From Eutreptiella sp. 'Long Island Sound 2002' (taxonomy: Eukaryota > Euglenozoa > Euglenophyceae > Eutreptiales > Eutreptiaceae), in the NCBI GenBank assembly GCA_964036045.1, contig OZ038389.1, positions 40,798,064 through 40,862,063 of the forward strand: a DNA stretch of 64,000 nucleotides, written 5' to 3'. The notes below the pieces were generated by a model, which was not told where the DNA came from, did not search any database, and worked only from the letters and a program-made list of their open reading frames with translations. Of this stretch, positions 1 through 10,764 are shown in pieces. How positions within the stretch are numbered: position 1 is the first letter of the stretch; each line of letters starts with the position of its first letter. A program made the position numbers and the translations under genes.

Positions 1-3000
1 TGGGGCGCGGGCTGCAAAACATCTACGGACTGATGCCCCAGAAGATCAGAGGATTTATTCAGGGGAAAGAAAGACACGTCCTGCAGCTTGAGCTTGGCGC
101 TGACATACGATTCCATCCCCGAGTAGAGTTCATCTGGTTTGACGCTGAGGTAAACCATGAAATGTAAATACTGCCACAAATTGTGCGTCTCTTTCACGTG
201 ATGACCGAATCCACCGTCCACACTTCGATCAAAAAGGGTGGCCTCGTGGCCACAGATGAGACAGTACTTCCGGGTGTCTTCCTCAACGGATTGCTTTTGG
301 TCCCGCAGCTGAGCGAAGGTGTCGATGATGATACCGAATACAATGTTCAGAATGATCACCACGATGATCAGAAAGAACGTGAAATCGAACAGCATGCGGA
401 AGCTCTGGCCTTTTTGGGGCAGCAGGTCCCCCAACCCTCCGCCAGCCCGCAGACCATTCGTCACCCCGAATACAAAGCACTCCCAAAGGGTGCTGCACAC
501 CCCTGGCGTGTCCTCTGTCCCCACAAAATCTTCGTGAAAGAAGAGGTACCCCACTACGATAAAGAGATAGACCACGATGATAGCCAGCACCGCCGTCATC
601 AACAGGCTTTTGCCGTTCACTAGCACCGACCGCAGCACAATTTGGAAGATGACACTTTTGTTGATGACCATCAGTAAATGCCCTGCAAACCAGAACTCAG
701 AGATGAATACACCTGATAAGGCCATGCCCAACAGCGTATAGTTGTACATAGCAGAGAGTACGAGTTGCAAGTGCAACTTGCCGGCGGTCCCCAAGGCGCT
801 CAGGCCATGCTCCTTAATAGCCAGTCTGAAATGGTGCCATTCCCGCAACCGGAATCGGATGATCTGCAGCCCCAGAGAGGCCATGCAGTTTACGCATGTC
901 AATACCAGAGCGGCCCATCCCAAGCAGCTGAGGATCAGCTGCTGGGAGGAATCGTACGGATCGTAAGTTCTGTAGTTGGACCGCGGGCGCTCATGAAAGA
1001 CCATCAACAAGAGATTGATGACTACTGCGAGGCTCAGGATCGTGTAGTGCAAATACTCTAAGACCCGCTCCCGATGGTTCAGCAGATAGACTCGGATGCG
1101 GGGAGACGAATGAAGCACCATCCATGACTCTAAGAACTCGGTCACTCGCTGGCGCTCCTCAATCTGTGACACTACCTCTGTGGCCAGCGTATGAAACGAC
1201 TCGATCTTATTGATTGGGGAGCTGCGGTCGATGTTGTACAGGATTTGTGTCTTGAGGTCTTCAGTGAGGTTCAAACAGGCGGCGATGGGGATGCGGAAGT
1301 ATACCTTTTCCAGACTGTCGCCGCGAGCAATCTCTACAACCCCCAATAATGACCGGAACTTGGAGAACCACATACAACGCTTGAAGGCAGCGAGCGCGGC
1401 CTTGTCATTGGTGAAGACGTGCAGTTGATACAGCAGAATGAACAGGTTGAAGGCGCACCCCAACTCCACTTTTTCATTTGTAGCGTGATACATAAAATCC
1501 ATCGACAAGATGAAGTCCTTCAAATCGCCCCAAACCGAGTCTAGGAGCAACTGGACGTAGCTGAGGTCCAGCGTTTTGAGCATCTGCTTCGGCAGCGTCG
1601 CATCTTTGCAGCCCTCGAGCAGACTCAACAGTGTATCAACGGCGGAATGGCGTAGCTTCCATACGAGCATGGGATCCCTGGTGGTCACATTCAGACGCAG
1701 GACTTGGTTGATATCCCCAATCACATCACTAGAGACCAGTGCTGCCTGATTGCCAGGACAGGGCCCTTGGCACAGCTCTGTCAGGGTATTAAAGCCTTGG
1801 ATTGCGATACTGATCATGCCATCGTCCATCTTTTCCGAAATCATCTCGTTCAGAAAGCGCATGGTTTCGTTTGGAATGTTGACCGAGGAGCGTCCCTCGG
1901 GCTGTTCCCGCAGATAGTCTTGAAGCTGCAAACAATGGCCTTTGCACAGCAGTTGGAGAAACCGGAGCACACTCTCGGACCCAATCAGCGCAATCTTGCC
2001 CTGGAAAATCGCCTGTTGGACATTGTCTCCGATATTCGGGGCTGCGGCAGTCACAAATGCACTCTCCGACTTCCAATCGCGGAAGGAGGCAAGGGAAACC
2101 TGCAGCTTGCCCGAGAAAGTGCGGATGAAGGCGTGGGTATGGTCAGTTTCAAGGTACTTGACCATTGCAGCTTGCGCCTTCGAGTTGCCCTGCCAAAATA
2201 AACTCAAGGCAAAATTGAGGGCTGCTGTGGACACCTCATCTTCCGCATCCTGAACCATGATAGCCACCGTTCTGGTGGCACCTGCAGACACCAAGTGCGC
2301 CTGCGCATTCCTCAATTGCTCCAATTGACGCTCCAATTGACGTGCTCCAATCTTCTCATGGCCTTCGTTCTTCTGTTTGTGGCGGTTGATGAAGACTGTG
2401 AAGCACCGCAATAGCGCGGCCTTGACCCTCGTGCTCAGGGTGGGGTCCGTGCACTGCGTCATCAATTTCGCCAGCAACTTGGCACCTGGCAACCCGTCAT
2501 CCTCCGTGCCGAGCAGTCTCAGTCCGAAGTCATCCACATCGTCCAGCGTGTGTGGGGGGTAGCGCTCCTTAGCCTGGGTCTTGGCCTCCTGCAAAATCGT
2601 TGAAACTTCGCTCTTGAGCGTGTCCTCTTCCAGCGGGATGCAGGGCGCGGCGTCAGGCACCAGGCTCTCCGTGTTTTCGCCAATCCGGAGCGGCGGGAGA
2701 GCCCCAGTATCACCCACGAGTGCCACAGCTGCAGCCCAGAAGGCTTCCATGATCCCCTGGCTCTTGAGGGTCGTCCTGGGACACGCATTGGATGCGTCGG
2801 TCAGCCCTGCAGCGAGGTCTGTCGCAAGAGCCGCACAGCCGCTGTTAAGGCGGTCACTTAGGCGGGGTGCGCTGCAGCAGCGGAAGAACGCAGCAACGCA
2901 AGGGGCAACGGCCTCCAAAAAATGGGTGTAGGCCGCCATGGGTCGTTCCGACGCGGGCAGCGCCATGAACAGCACCAGTTGCGTCTGAATTTTCCGCAGT

Positions 3001-6000
3001 ACGTCCCACCACTGATCCCACCACGCCTCTGCCACTATGAGCCAGTCTGCGTCTCTCTCCCCGTCGTCATCCGACGAATACGACTCCCACCAGATCTCCG
3101 AGATGCACTGCAGCAGCACGGCCTCCTCCCGTCGCTGCTCAAGGCTGGAGAGCTCGCTCGTTAGCCTCAGCAGCAGCGGCAGCGGGACAAGCGCCTGCGC
3201 CACCGCCTGCGCATACGTGTAACGCCCCACAAGGCACGTGCAGATTATGTTGAGGGTGGAGAGCAGACGGTGGCGCTCTGGGTCTGGGAGGTACGGAAGC
3301 TGTGGCAGCCCTTGCAACCCCTGATGTGACACCAACGACTGCAGGATTTGCTGCTGGCTGCGGTGCACGGGGACCTGTCGGGAGACAGCCAGGCACTGCA
3401 GGCAGGCAATGCACGCCGGTGTGGATGTGTCCACGGAGCACAGCATCCGGATCAGGTGCTCAATCACATCAGCATTGTCTAGCGTGCAGAGAGAGTAGTT
3501 TCCGTCCAGGACTGCCAAAAGAAGGCGGTCGGCTCCCTGGGACAGAGCGTCGGATGGCTTGTGCAGAAACGGCCTGAGGGTCTCCGCCCTGTACAGCGCG
3601 ACCTGATTGTTGTGATTCTTCGTGCAAAATGCGACCAAAAAATCATAGACGGGGCCGTACATTTTGTGTGCCGTTGCTGTATCGGTGGAGGCAGCAGTCA
3701 AAATATCGATGGCGATGGTGTGCAGACCTAAGCCCCGCAGGAGGTCGCGGATCTGGATGTCATCAGAGGTGTTCACAGGATTCTTGGTCCAAGAGCTGCG
3801 GAAGTCCGATGCGCTGCAGTCTGGCTCCTGCTCCTGCTCCAGTGCCAACTGTGACATGAACCACTGCAGCTGTTGCAAAACCGCGTTGCACCACTGCCCC
3901 CGTAAATTGGTCTTGTTGGCGAACACACTGTGAAGCCGCACCGCGCGCTGGCAGGCCTGGCGATACCAATCCACCATCTCCGACGAATGCAGTAGCTGGA
4001 CCTCCTGCAACAACGACGTCGTCATGGACCGCATCATAATCAAGCGGAAGATGAGGGACAGAGCCGTGGAGACCAGATCGCTATGCTGGTACATGAGCAC
4101 GTCCCGGAGGATGGGCAGCAGCTTTTCCTTCAGCACCTCGAATAAGGGGTTGTTCGTCGAGTTGTGCACGGACGCCATCATGTTTGCCACGACGTCGTCG
4201 GGTCTCGAGAGGTCGATGCTGAAGACGGTGTTGACGACCTTGTCCAGCTCCTCCGCCGCCAGCAAGTCCAGCACGACCAACAACAGGCGACATACCGATA
4301 CTTTGCACTCCATGACGACCAGATTGAGCTCGGACGCCTCGTAGCGGTTGGCCATCATCTGAGGGCCCCGCTGTTTCCTTGAGCCTCGAGACTGCCCGGC
4401 TCCGTGCTTAGGGACCCGCGCCGTGAGTTTGCTGAGGACCATGGGCGACGGTCTCTCGTTGGGGTCGTTGAGCTCCATCTCATCTGAGGTGGGATCCAGA
4501 AGCTCCAGAAGAATGAAGACGACGTCCTTGAGCTCGGCCTTGGTGCATTCAGAGTAATGAATGATCTGGTCCCACACCTGAATGACCTGTTTGGTCAGGA
4601 TGTTACAGTCCGGTCGGAAGACGTTCTGCCGGGTACTGCCCCGCAGGTGTTCGGTGGCAGCGGCCTTCATGGCGGACAGGAAGGCCTTGTCCTCATCCAC
4701 GGCGTCGGGTTGGAGGGGGCACTGCACGGAGCCTCCTTCGGTTCCGAGGGATGAGATATCCCGAACAGTCTCGTGGACTCCCAAGATTGCGGAGCTGTGC
4801 AGAGGCCTGTGCAGGTACACAACAGACGCAATGGACCACAGCAGCGACTTAAGGCGGTCGCTGACGTGGTTGTGCGCGGTGTTCGGCCCCAGCACAGCCA
4901 CAAGGATATCTGGAGACACGAACCGCGAAACCACGTCCCACGTCCGCATGTTCCCACCCACACACAACTTCGCGAACAAATCCAAGGTCTGCTCAAAGTA
5001 GCCGATCATCCGCGCAGTCGCCGTCTGATAGAACTTCAGGAGGTCCACAGACTTGTGCTGCAGCGTCCGCCCGCAGGAGAAAGACTTGTGGATCCGTCCC
5101 GGAATGCGGTGCGAAATCCCACGGCGAAGCCCCGGATTCCCATGCGTGGACGGCACAGCCTCGAATTCTTCGTCTGCGGGGACGCTGACGACAACCGCAT
5201 CGTCGATGAGGTCGAGGGTCAGCAGCAGCCCCGCGTTCTCCTCCAGCAGCAGTTTGCAGATCATGCTCTGGTTTTTGAAGATGCCCTGCCCCTCGCACAC
5301 GCACAGCTCACACAACAACTTGATGTAGCCGTCCTGGCGCTCCCGCTCGATGCACAAGCGGACGAAGCAGTTCACAAGACGATCCGGCAGGGCGTCCAGG
5401 AGCTTGCGGTTGTTGTGGAACATCTCGGAGAGGGTATCGGCGGCCAGGCTGCAGTACCCCAGCTGCGCCTGCATGAACGGGATGTACTCCGACAGCCGCA
5501 GCGCGAACTCTGGGTTGCCGTAGACCATCTGCTTCAGCAGCCGGTACCCCAAGTTGCAGACCCTGCACAGCTCCGCGTTCTGGGGCTCCCTCAACTCGCC
5601 GAGACTGTACATGGCGGCGGCCTCCGGGGTCTCCCGGAACGGGGCCGACATCATCTGGACGACGACTGAATGGGCGTCCGTGTCCAGCAGCAGCATCTGA
5701 TGCGGCACAATGGGGACGCCGGACCGCTTGAGAGGGTCTGTGTCGGCGCTCTCCGTGCAGAACAGGATCAGCCGCGTCAGCGCGGCCTGCGCAGCCACCA
5801 CGTGCCGCTCGATCCCGGTGCGGGACCCGAACGCCGCCGACAACGTCGTCAGGGCCTCCAAGTTGTCCAACACGAAATGCAGGTCATCCAACTCAGCGGC
5901 TTTGGGAACGTGGAGCGTGAACACGTCGTCGTCGTCCGTCCAATCCGCGAGATGCAGCGGCAGCCGCAGCTCTTCGGCAGCCGGGGCCTCGCCGCGCGCC

Positions 6001-8030
6001 ACGTACAGCCCCGAGACCTCGTGCTGCAGCCGGAACGGGGCCGACGTCAGCGAGGCGGCGTCGGAGTCGAGGGGGTACAGCAAAAACACGGAGTCGCGCC
6101 CGGCGGCGCCGGCGGATTGGTCTGTCAGGGTCAGCTGCTGCGTCTCGGTCTCCGAGGGCACGACCGTGAGGTACGTGCCGCTCCGAAGGTGGCGAATGCG
6201 ATAGGGCACGCCAAACTCCACAGGCCCCCCGACGTTGACGGCGATGTTCTCCAGAATCCAGAGGGACTTCGCACAGGCGTGGGCCTCTCTCTTGGGGGCC
6301 ATGAAGACCTCGGCGCAGCCCCCGTTCGGCCCGGCGTTGGGCTGCAGCTCCGCCACGAAGGTGGTCATCCGGTCAAGCAGCTCCATCGTGTTCTGACGGT
6401 GCAGCTGCGGTTCCACGATGCAGGGCCGCTGGGCAGAGCACAATCGGTCCGGGGCCAGGTAGTCCATGTGCAGGTGGTCTCTGACCTCGGGTTCAGGGGC
6501 GCGCTCGCCTGTGGCAACAGGTTGGGGGGCCGGGAGGCACAGTTCAGGCACATGGGGGGCATTGTCGCTGCTCAGCTCAGAGCCCCGCGACGGAGGGGCA
6601 TCGTCATCGCCGTCCAGCACGACCGGGATGTCGCGAAAGCAGACGCTGCGGACACGCTGTGGGGACGATTCGCCGTCGACCGTCGACGATTCGCCGGGCA
6701 TCGTGGGCGCACGTACGATAAGGTCCGGCGATGTGGCGTCGTCACCGCTCCTGAAAAGCACCGCGGCCCCGTCGCCGCTGCTGACGAGCGACGTGGCTCC
6801 ATCGACACTGCTGATGGGCCACGTGGCTCCATCGACACTGCTGATGGGCCACGTGGCGCCGTCGCCGATGCCAACATGCAATTCGTCAGAGACCTCATCG
6901 ACGTCAGGTGACGCGTGAAAGTTGCCGCTGCCCGCACATTCTCGGCGGAAGCTGAAGCCCGTATCCCAGCCCCACTCCCCTGCATCAGGCGTCTTTCCGT
7001 CGAGCGCGGGGAGCTCTAATCCCGGAAGCGACTGACGGTCCATAGCGCGGTTGTCGTGGTGCACCGGGGCGCCGTTGGTGTCGGGCGCCTCTAGTAGGGG
7101 GCTGTCACCGTGATTGTCCGCCAGTAATTCGGGGAAGCCGTGGCTCCTCCTTCGAGCCCGTTCATTGGGGTGGCGTGACTTGCAGTAAGACTTGCACATC
7201 TTTGAAAAGGCCCGGCCCGACTCCCCCAAAGCTCGGATCTCCTCCTCCTCCTCCGGCAGCTGCAACAGCTGCAGTTCCTCCTCTTCGCTGTCGCTGCCCT
7301 CATCAAGCTCATCATCGGAAGACAGATCTTCCAGCGGCTCTACAGGCGTCATGTACACGGTGTTGTTGGTTTTGAGCTCCGCAGTGAAGAGCCCATCAAA
7401 GCCCTTGTGGTACAGCTGCAACGCATTGCCCAAGCGGACCGGCGAGGGGTCGTTCATGACGTCGTCGTAGACGTGCAGAGCCCATACAAACTGCTCCGGG
7501 GAGCAGTTGACCTCGTGCGATGGTGGATAATATGTGCCCGAGCCTCTGGTGGCGCTGAGGTACCGCCAGCCCGCATTCTCGAAGCAGAACAGTACCTGAT
7601 CCTTCAGGCGGACAAAATCACCCTCCTGCCGGATCTTGTACTTGGGCATAATGCGGAACCAGCGATCCGCTGCGTTGATCTGCTGCCCCGCCCCCAAATC
7701 CACTGTGAAGCAGTTGGGGGCATTCTCCGAGTGCACCGACGTGCGGACCGTCACATGACAGCCGGTTTTTGCGTGCTGGAGCACCACTCGCTCGCCGTAC
7801 CTCACATAGCTTTCGCGCTCTGCAAAGCCCCCGCGTGAGGCGTCGACCGGAAGCACGGCCCATACGCACCTTTCGAAATTCTGTGGCACGTCCTCAAGAC
7901 ATTCCCCCTCCAATTGGATAGCACTTGACGAAGTGCCGCGACCGCGCGAACAAAGGTAACCATCTACACCAAGTCCTAAGATGGTCAGCTTTGTCTGGTA
8001 ATGCAAATATCCATGGGGACTAAGTTGCAT
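1..8030 (-). CDS. Inositol 1,4,5-trisphosphate receptor, intronless, 3' end outside window
   Basis: Intracellular Ca2+-release channel of the ER membrane, gated by IP3. The frame is open from the ATG at 8030 to the window edge, about 2,676 codons, so almost the full usual receptor length of about 2,700. An in-frame TGA lies six codons upstream (8049-8051), which fixes the start. Order seen: N-terminal beta-trefoil/MIR part (residues about 1-150, with YGERVVLQHAKTGCHVTVR); an acidic and Ser-rich insert (about 230-560); a second MIR-like part (about 600-680); RIH helical repeats (from about 800); the RIH-associated motif TELCQGPCPGNQ (about 2080); hydrophobic segments (about 2310-2560); selectivity filter GGGLGD at 2530-2535; the S6-like run NIVFGIIIDTFAQLRDQ; and the C-terminal CLICGHE...HHVKETHN zinc-binding linker (about 2588-2612). 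Animal IP3 receptors have GGGVGD at the filter. I see no intron. IP3-contact residues were not checked one by one. The last few tens of residues and the stop are missing. Confidence 0.95.
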   Translation of the reverse strand, partial: MQLSPHGYLHYQTKLTILGLGVDGYLCSRGRGTSSSAIQLEGECLEDVPQNFERCVWAVLPVDASRGGFAERESYVRYGERVVLQHAKTGCHVTVRTSVHSENAPNCFTVDLGAGQQINAADRWFRIMPKYKIRQEGDFVRLKDQVLFCFENAGWRYLSATRGSGTYYPPSHEVNCSPEQFVWALHVYDDVMNDPSPVRLGNALQLYHKGFDGLFTAELKTNNTVYMTPVEPLEDLSSDDELDEGSDSEEEELQLLQLPEEEEEIRALGESGRAFSKMCKSYCKSRHPNERARRRSHGFPELLADNHGDSPLLEAPDTNGAPVHHDNRAMDRQSLPGLELPALDGKTPDAGEWGWDTGFSFRRECAGSGNFHASPDVDEVSDELHVGIGDGATWPISSVDGATWPISSVDGATSLVSSGDGAAVLFRSGDDATSPDLIVRAPTMPGESSTVDGESSPQRVRSVCFRDIPVVLDGDDDAPPSRGSELSSDNAPHVPELCLPAPQPVATGERAPEPEVRDHLHMDYLAPDRLCSAQRPCIVEPQLHRQNTMELLDRMTTFVAELQPNAGPNGGCAEVFMAPKREAHACAKSLWILENIAVNVGGPVEFGVPYRIRHLRSGTYLTVVPSETETQQLTLTDQSAGAAGRDSVFLLYPLDSDAASLTSAPFRLQHEVSGLYVARGEAPAAEELRLPLHLADWTDDDDVFTLHVPKAAELDDLHFVLDNLEALTTLSAAFGSRTGIERHVVAAQAALTRLILFCTESADTDPLKRSGVPIVPHQMLLLDTDAHSVVVQMMSAPFRETPEAAAMYSLGELREPQNAELCRVCNLGYRLLKQMVYGNPEFALRLSEYIPFMQAQLGYCSLAADTLSEMFHNNRKLLDALPDRLVNCFVRLCIERERQDGYIKLLCELCVCEGQGIFKNQSMICKLLLEENAGLLLTLDLIDDAVVVSVPADEEFEAVPSTHGNPGLRRGISHRIPGRIHKSFSCGRTLQHKSVDLLKFYQTATARMIGYFEQTLDLFAKLCVGGNMRTWDVVSRFVSPDILVAVLGPNTAHNHVSDRLKSLLWSIASVVYLHRPLHSSAILGVHETVRDISSLGTEGGSVQCPLQPDAVDEDKAFLSAMKAAATEHLRGSTRQNVFRPDCNILTKQVIQVWDQIIHYSECTKAELKDVVFILLELLDPTSDEMELNDPNERPSPMVLSKLTARVPKHGAGQSRGSRKQRGPQMMANRYEASELNLVVMECKVSVCRLLLVVLDLLAAEELDKVVNTVFSIDLSRPDDVVANMMASVHNSTNNPLFEVLKEKLLPILRDVLMYQHSDLVSTALSLIFRLIMMRSMTTSLLQEVQLLHSSEMVDWYRQACQRAVRLHSVFANKTNLRGQWCNAVLQQLQWFMSQLALEQEQEPDCSASDFRSSWTKNPVNTSDDIQIRDLLRGLGLHTIAIDILTAASTDTATAHKMYGPVYDFLVAFCTKNHNNQVALYRAETLRPFLHKPSDALSQGADRLLLAVLDGNYSLCTLDNADVIEHLIRMLCSVDTSTPACIACLQCLAVSRQVPVHRSQQQILQSLVSHQGLQGLPQLPYLPDPERHRLLSTLNIICTCLVGRYTYAQAVAQALVPLPLLLRLTSELSSLEQRREEAVLLQCISEIWWESYSSDDDGERDADWLIVAEAWWDQWWDVLRKIQTQLVLFMALPASERPMAAYTHFLEAVAPCVAAFFRCCSAPRLSDRLNSGCAALATDLAAGLTDASNACPRTTLKSQGIMEAFWAAAVALVGDTGALPPLRIGENTESLVPDAAPCIPLEEDTLKSEVSTILQEAKTQAKERYPPHTLDDVDDFGLRLLGTEDDGLPGAKLLAKLMTQCTDPTLSTRVKAALLRCFTVFINRHKQKNEGHEKIGARQLERQLEQLRNAQAHLVSAGATRTVAIMVQDAEDEVSTAALNFALSLFWQGNSKAQAAMVKYLETDHTHAFIRTFSGKLQVSLASFRDWKSESAFVTAAAPNIGDNVQQAIFQGKIALIGSESVLRFLQLLCKGHCLQLQDYLREQPEGRSSVNIPNETMRFLNEMISEKMDDGMISIAIQGFNTLTELCQGPCPGNQAALVSSDVIGDINQVLRLNVTTRDPMLVWKLRHSAVDTLLSLLEGCKDATLPKQMLKTLDLSYVQLLLDSVWGDLKDFILSMDFMYHATNEKVELGCAFNLFILLYQLHVFTNDKAALAAFKRCMWFSKFRSLLGVVEIARGDSLEKVYFRIPIAACLNLTEDLKTQILYNIDRSSPINKIESFHTLATEVVSQIEERQRVTEFLESWMVLHSSPRIRVYLLNHRERVLEYLHYTILSLAVVINLLLMVFHERPRSNYRTYDPYDSSQQLILSCLGWAALVLTCVNCMASLGLQIIRFRLREWHHFRLAIKEHGLSALGTAGKLHLQLVLSAMYNYTLLGMALSGVFISEFWFAGHLLMVINKSVIFQIVLRSVLVNGKSLLMTAVLAIIVVYLFIVVGYLFFHEDFVGTEDTPGVCSTLWECFVFGVTNGLRAGGGLGDLLPQKGQSFRMLFDFTFFLIIVVIILNIVFGIIIDTFAQLRDQKQSVEEDTRKYCLICGHEATLFDRSVDGGFGHHVKETHNLWQYLHFMVYLSVKPDELYSGMESYVSAKLKLQDVSFFPLNKSSDLLGHQSVDVLQPAP
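6791..6860 (-). repeat. 30-bp coding tandem repeat in IP3 receptor insert
   Basis: Two exact 30-bp units (6791-6820 and 6821-6850) followed by diverged copies encode repeats of DGATWPISSV in the low-complexity insert between the two MIR parts of the receptor. The unit length is a multiple of three, so copy-number change keeps the frame. Confidence 0.85.
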
Positions 8031-8373
8031 GGTTGCAAGCAGTGCAACTCATCGAGGGACAAAATTGGCGCTCCCACCTTGCGAATCGAAAAAAAAATAG
8101 ACACCCAGAAAGTGTCGGGCAGGACTGAATTGACCTAGCAAGCGTAGAGGGAAGGGATCACGGAACACACATATGCAGACGAGGCGACAATGGGTGCCGC
8201 GAGGGGGAGGAAGCGCGATGGTAGAAGGGCAAGTTGACAATATAATGCGCCAATGACACACACCATCTGACCACTGTAGCGAGCAATAGCACACCATCGA
8301 TGGGGACTTGACGGATAAGTGCCGATAGGGATGAGTGTTTGAGGATTGTTAGCACTCCCATAGTGCGCGCACC
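8031..8373. other. Upstream region of the IP3 receptor
   Basis: This is the 343 bp between the receptor ATG and the left LTR of the non-coding element. It should hold the 5' UTR and proximal promoter of the receptor. It contains an A-run near 8089-8097. I found no convincing TATA box and no coding frame. Confidence 0.4.
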
Positions 8374-8926
8374 TGTAAAAGTTTCACAGCAGGTCAAAAA
8401 CAGTCAGCTTGGTGAGCTGAGTTTCTTTACTGTACAGATTCATTGATGCAGGTCAATGGAGCGCACAGAGCGGGCGCAGCTGTAGAAGTGTAATAGAAAC
8501 TACTTGGCTCAATAGAGTGACAGCCATTTGTAATTGGGGACTCATATGACGAGGGTTAGAGTGTCAGCTTTGTAATGTCGCGCCGAATTCGCGCATTTAA
8601 AATGCCAGATCAGCAGCGCGTGCACTTTTGAGCTTTAAAAGTTTTGATTGAGAAACATAGGCCTTCTATGAATGAGTTCATTAGATTTAATCATGAGAAC
8701 TTTCATTGCACCTGTTTTGCAGGATGCAATGTTTTTAACATGATATGATCTGAGTTACGGAATCAAGGACACCGGAGATCTGAGTACTGACGGAGATTTG
8801 GGCTGATCATTGAATTGTATTGCGGCTTGCATGCTTACAGTGAACTTTGTTGACAGGGTACTGTGTCAGGGAAAGAAAATGGACATTAAATAAACAGCCA
8901 ACCAGAGAAAACTCAGAAAGGTTACA
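8374..8926 (+). repeat. Left LTR of the non-coding element
   Basis: 553 bp, TGTAAAAG at the start and GGTTACA at the end. It differs from the right LTR at one base that I can see (tgcggcttgc here, tgctgcttgc in the other), so about 99.8 % identity. Confidence 0.93.
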
Positions 8927-9042
8927 AAACATTGCATCCGTGCCTGATGGATAGTATGCTGTTCGACGCGCCTGCCCAGTTCATCCGAGCCTGTGGACGC
9001 GCTAGGTCTTTCGACCAGTGCACATATTGCAGCGCACACCAA

Positions 9043-9490
9043 AGCGAAATTCGTCGCGCCAAAGTTCCTCGTGGACACCGCCAGCTAAATTCGTCGCGCC
9101 AAGGTTCCTCGTGGACACCGCCAGCTAAATTCGTCGCGCCAAGGTTCCTCGTGGACGCCGCCAAGCTAAATTCGTCGCGCCAAGGTTCCTCGTGGACGCC
9201 GCTAAACTAAATTCGTCGCGCCAAGTTTCCTCGTGGACGCCGCCAAGCTAAATTCGTCGCGCCAAGGTTCCTCGTGGACGCCGCTAAGCTAAATTCGTCG
9301 CGCCAAGGTCCCTCGTGGACGCCGCCAATCTAAATTCGTCGCGCCAAGGTTCCTCGTGGACGCCGCTAAACTAAATTCGTCGCGCCAAGGTTCCTCGTGG
9401 ACGCCGCTAAGCTAAATTCGTCGCGCCAAAGTTCCTCGTGGACGCCGCCAAGCTAAATTCGTCGCACCAAAGTTCCTCGTGGACGCCACT
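9043..9490. repeat. 41-bp minisatellite, about 11 copies
   Basis: Units start with CTAAATTCGTCGCGCC and continue to GTGGACGCCGC. Starts are spaced 41 bp apart (for example 9125, 9166, 9207). The period is not a multiple of three, so it is not coding. The array lies inside the non-coding LTR element. Confidence 0.92.
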
Positions 9491-10369
9491 TGGTCTCCGT
9501 ATGTGCTTTTGGGCAGTGCTGCTAAATGCACTGTTGGCCCCGCTGTTGTATGGCTTTTAATTTATTTAACGCTGTGTTACTGAGAGTACTGTCCAAGTTC
9601 CCGCCATGTTGTGTGTAGTGCCTGCGTCCCTGTTCACAGGAATGTAGGCTAAATTTGATGTGAATGTGAAAATGACTTTGGTACAGTCAGTAGTTTTTGC
9701 GATAAAAAGTACATCAGTTGGTCAGTTTTTGAATATTGATATATGGGCTTGCCTTGTTTTTTTGAATCAAGTTTGTTTTTTATGTGTTCTGTGTGGGTAG
9801 TCAATTGTGTACAGGTTTGTGGGGAAAAGACAGTTATGGATGTTTGGGTTATCACAAAAGTGAAAGAGTGACCCACACATTAAAGATAACACTTTAAACC
9901 ACCTTTGGAGTCCTAAGGATGCAGTGAGCTTTTAGTAAAATGACAGTTTTTGCATATATTTCCTTGTTTTCTTGGAAGGCCTAGTGTACCCCTGTCCCCC
10001 TGTTCTAGTATCCAGGTGGTGTAAAAGGCATTGGCACCTGGGGTTTTATGGTGACAGTGACACCCGGTATATGTGTGAGTGTGTGAGTAGAGTGCCAAAT
10101 TGGGCCGTGCGTCAATCCCTTCCCGTGGGAATCACCTCGCAGAGGTTGTTAGATCAAAGCCAGGCAGGCGTATATATGGGGAAAATGCCACATACCCCCC
10201 CATTTTGGCCTTTTTGGGCCTATTCGCGTACCCTACCCCAAGGGGTTGAATTGTTAGTTTAACCCCTTGTAAAATCATTATTTTGTCCAATAAACGCATC
10301 CCCCAATGAGTTTTTGGTCCGGACCCCCCCAGACCCCCCCCACTTGAAACCCACTTTTTTCAGGTTTTG

Positions 10370-10422
10370 AGGGAGGGGGGGGGGGTGGGGGTGGGGGTGG
10401 GGGGGGGTGGGGGGGGGGTCAA
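10370..10422. repeat. G-run tract
   Basis: A strongly G-rich stretch of runs of four or more G separated by single T or A. It could form G-quadruplex DNA or RNA on the plus strand. It lies in the interior of the non-coding element. Confidence 0.7.
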
Positions 10423-10764
10423 AAAATGACCCCCCCTTTCTTTGGGTCGAAAATCATGAATCTTTTGGTTTTTTTCGATTTTGAGCCGAAAAAGTTTTTC
10501 CGGGTCCCGACTCTATGGGGTTTGTATGGGGCGGAGTGGGACGAGCGCTTAGGCATTTTATGCACTTTTCAGCCATTTTTGCTATGTTCGTCGACCTCGG
10601 TGACCCCGTGGTACCTACCCTGAGGGGTGCAAGTGGGGATGTTGTGACAGTATATGCCTACTAGGATACGGAAGGACGTTTTTTGCAGTCTCTAGCCTTG
10701 CCTGGGGCCGTCCACAACCCGTGCCAAAGACGCGAAATGGCTGTTTCCACCAATAATGGCCTAG

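Noticed and set aside
4773-6911. Long plus-strand frames (298 and 413 codons) opposite the IP3 receptor
   Set aside because: They are in codon register with the receptor on the other strand and arise from its GC-rich codon use; the peptides resemble no family.
8087-8112. Short similarity between 8087-8112 and 16058-16082 (A-run followed by TAGACAC.CAGAAAG)
   Set aside because: Only about 22 bases without extension on either side; likely chance around an A-run.
9043-9490. Regular repeats that could suggest a CRISPR array
   Set aside because: Units are contiguous 41-bp tandem copies without unique spacers, in eukaryotic mobile DNA, with no cas genes.
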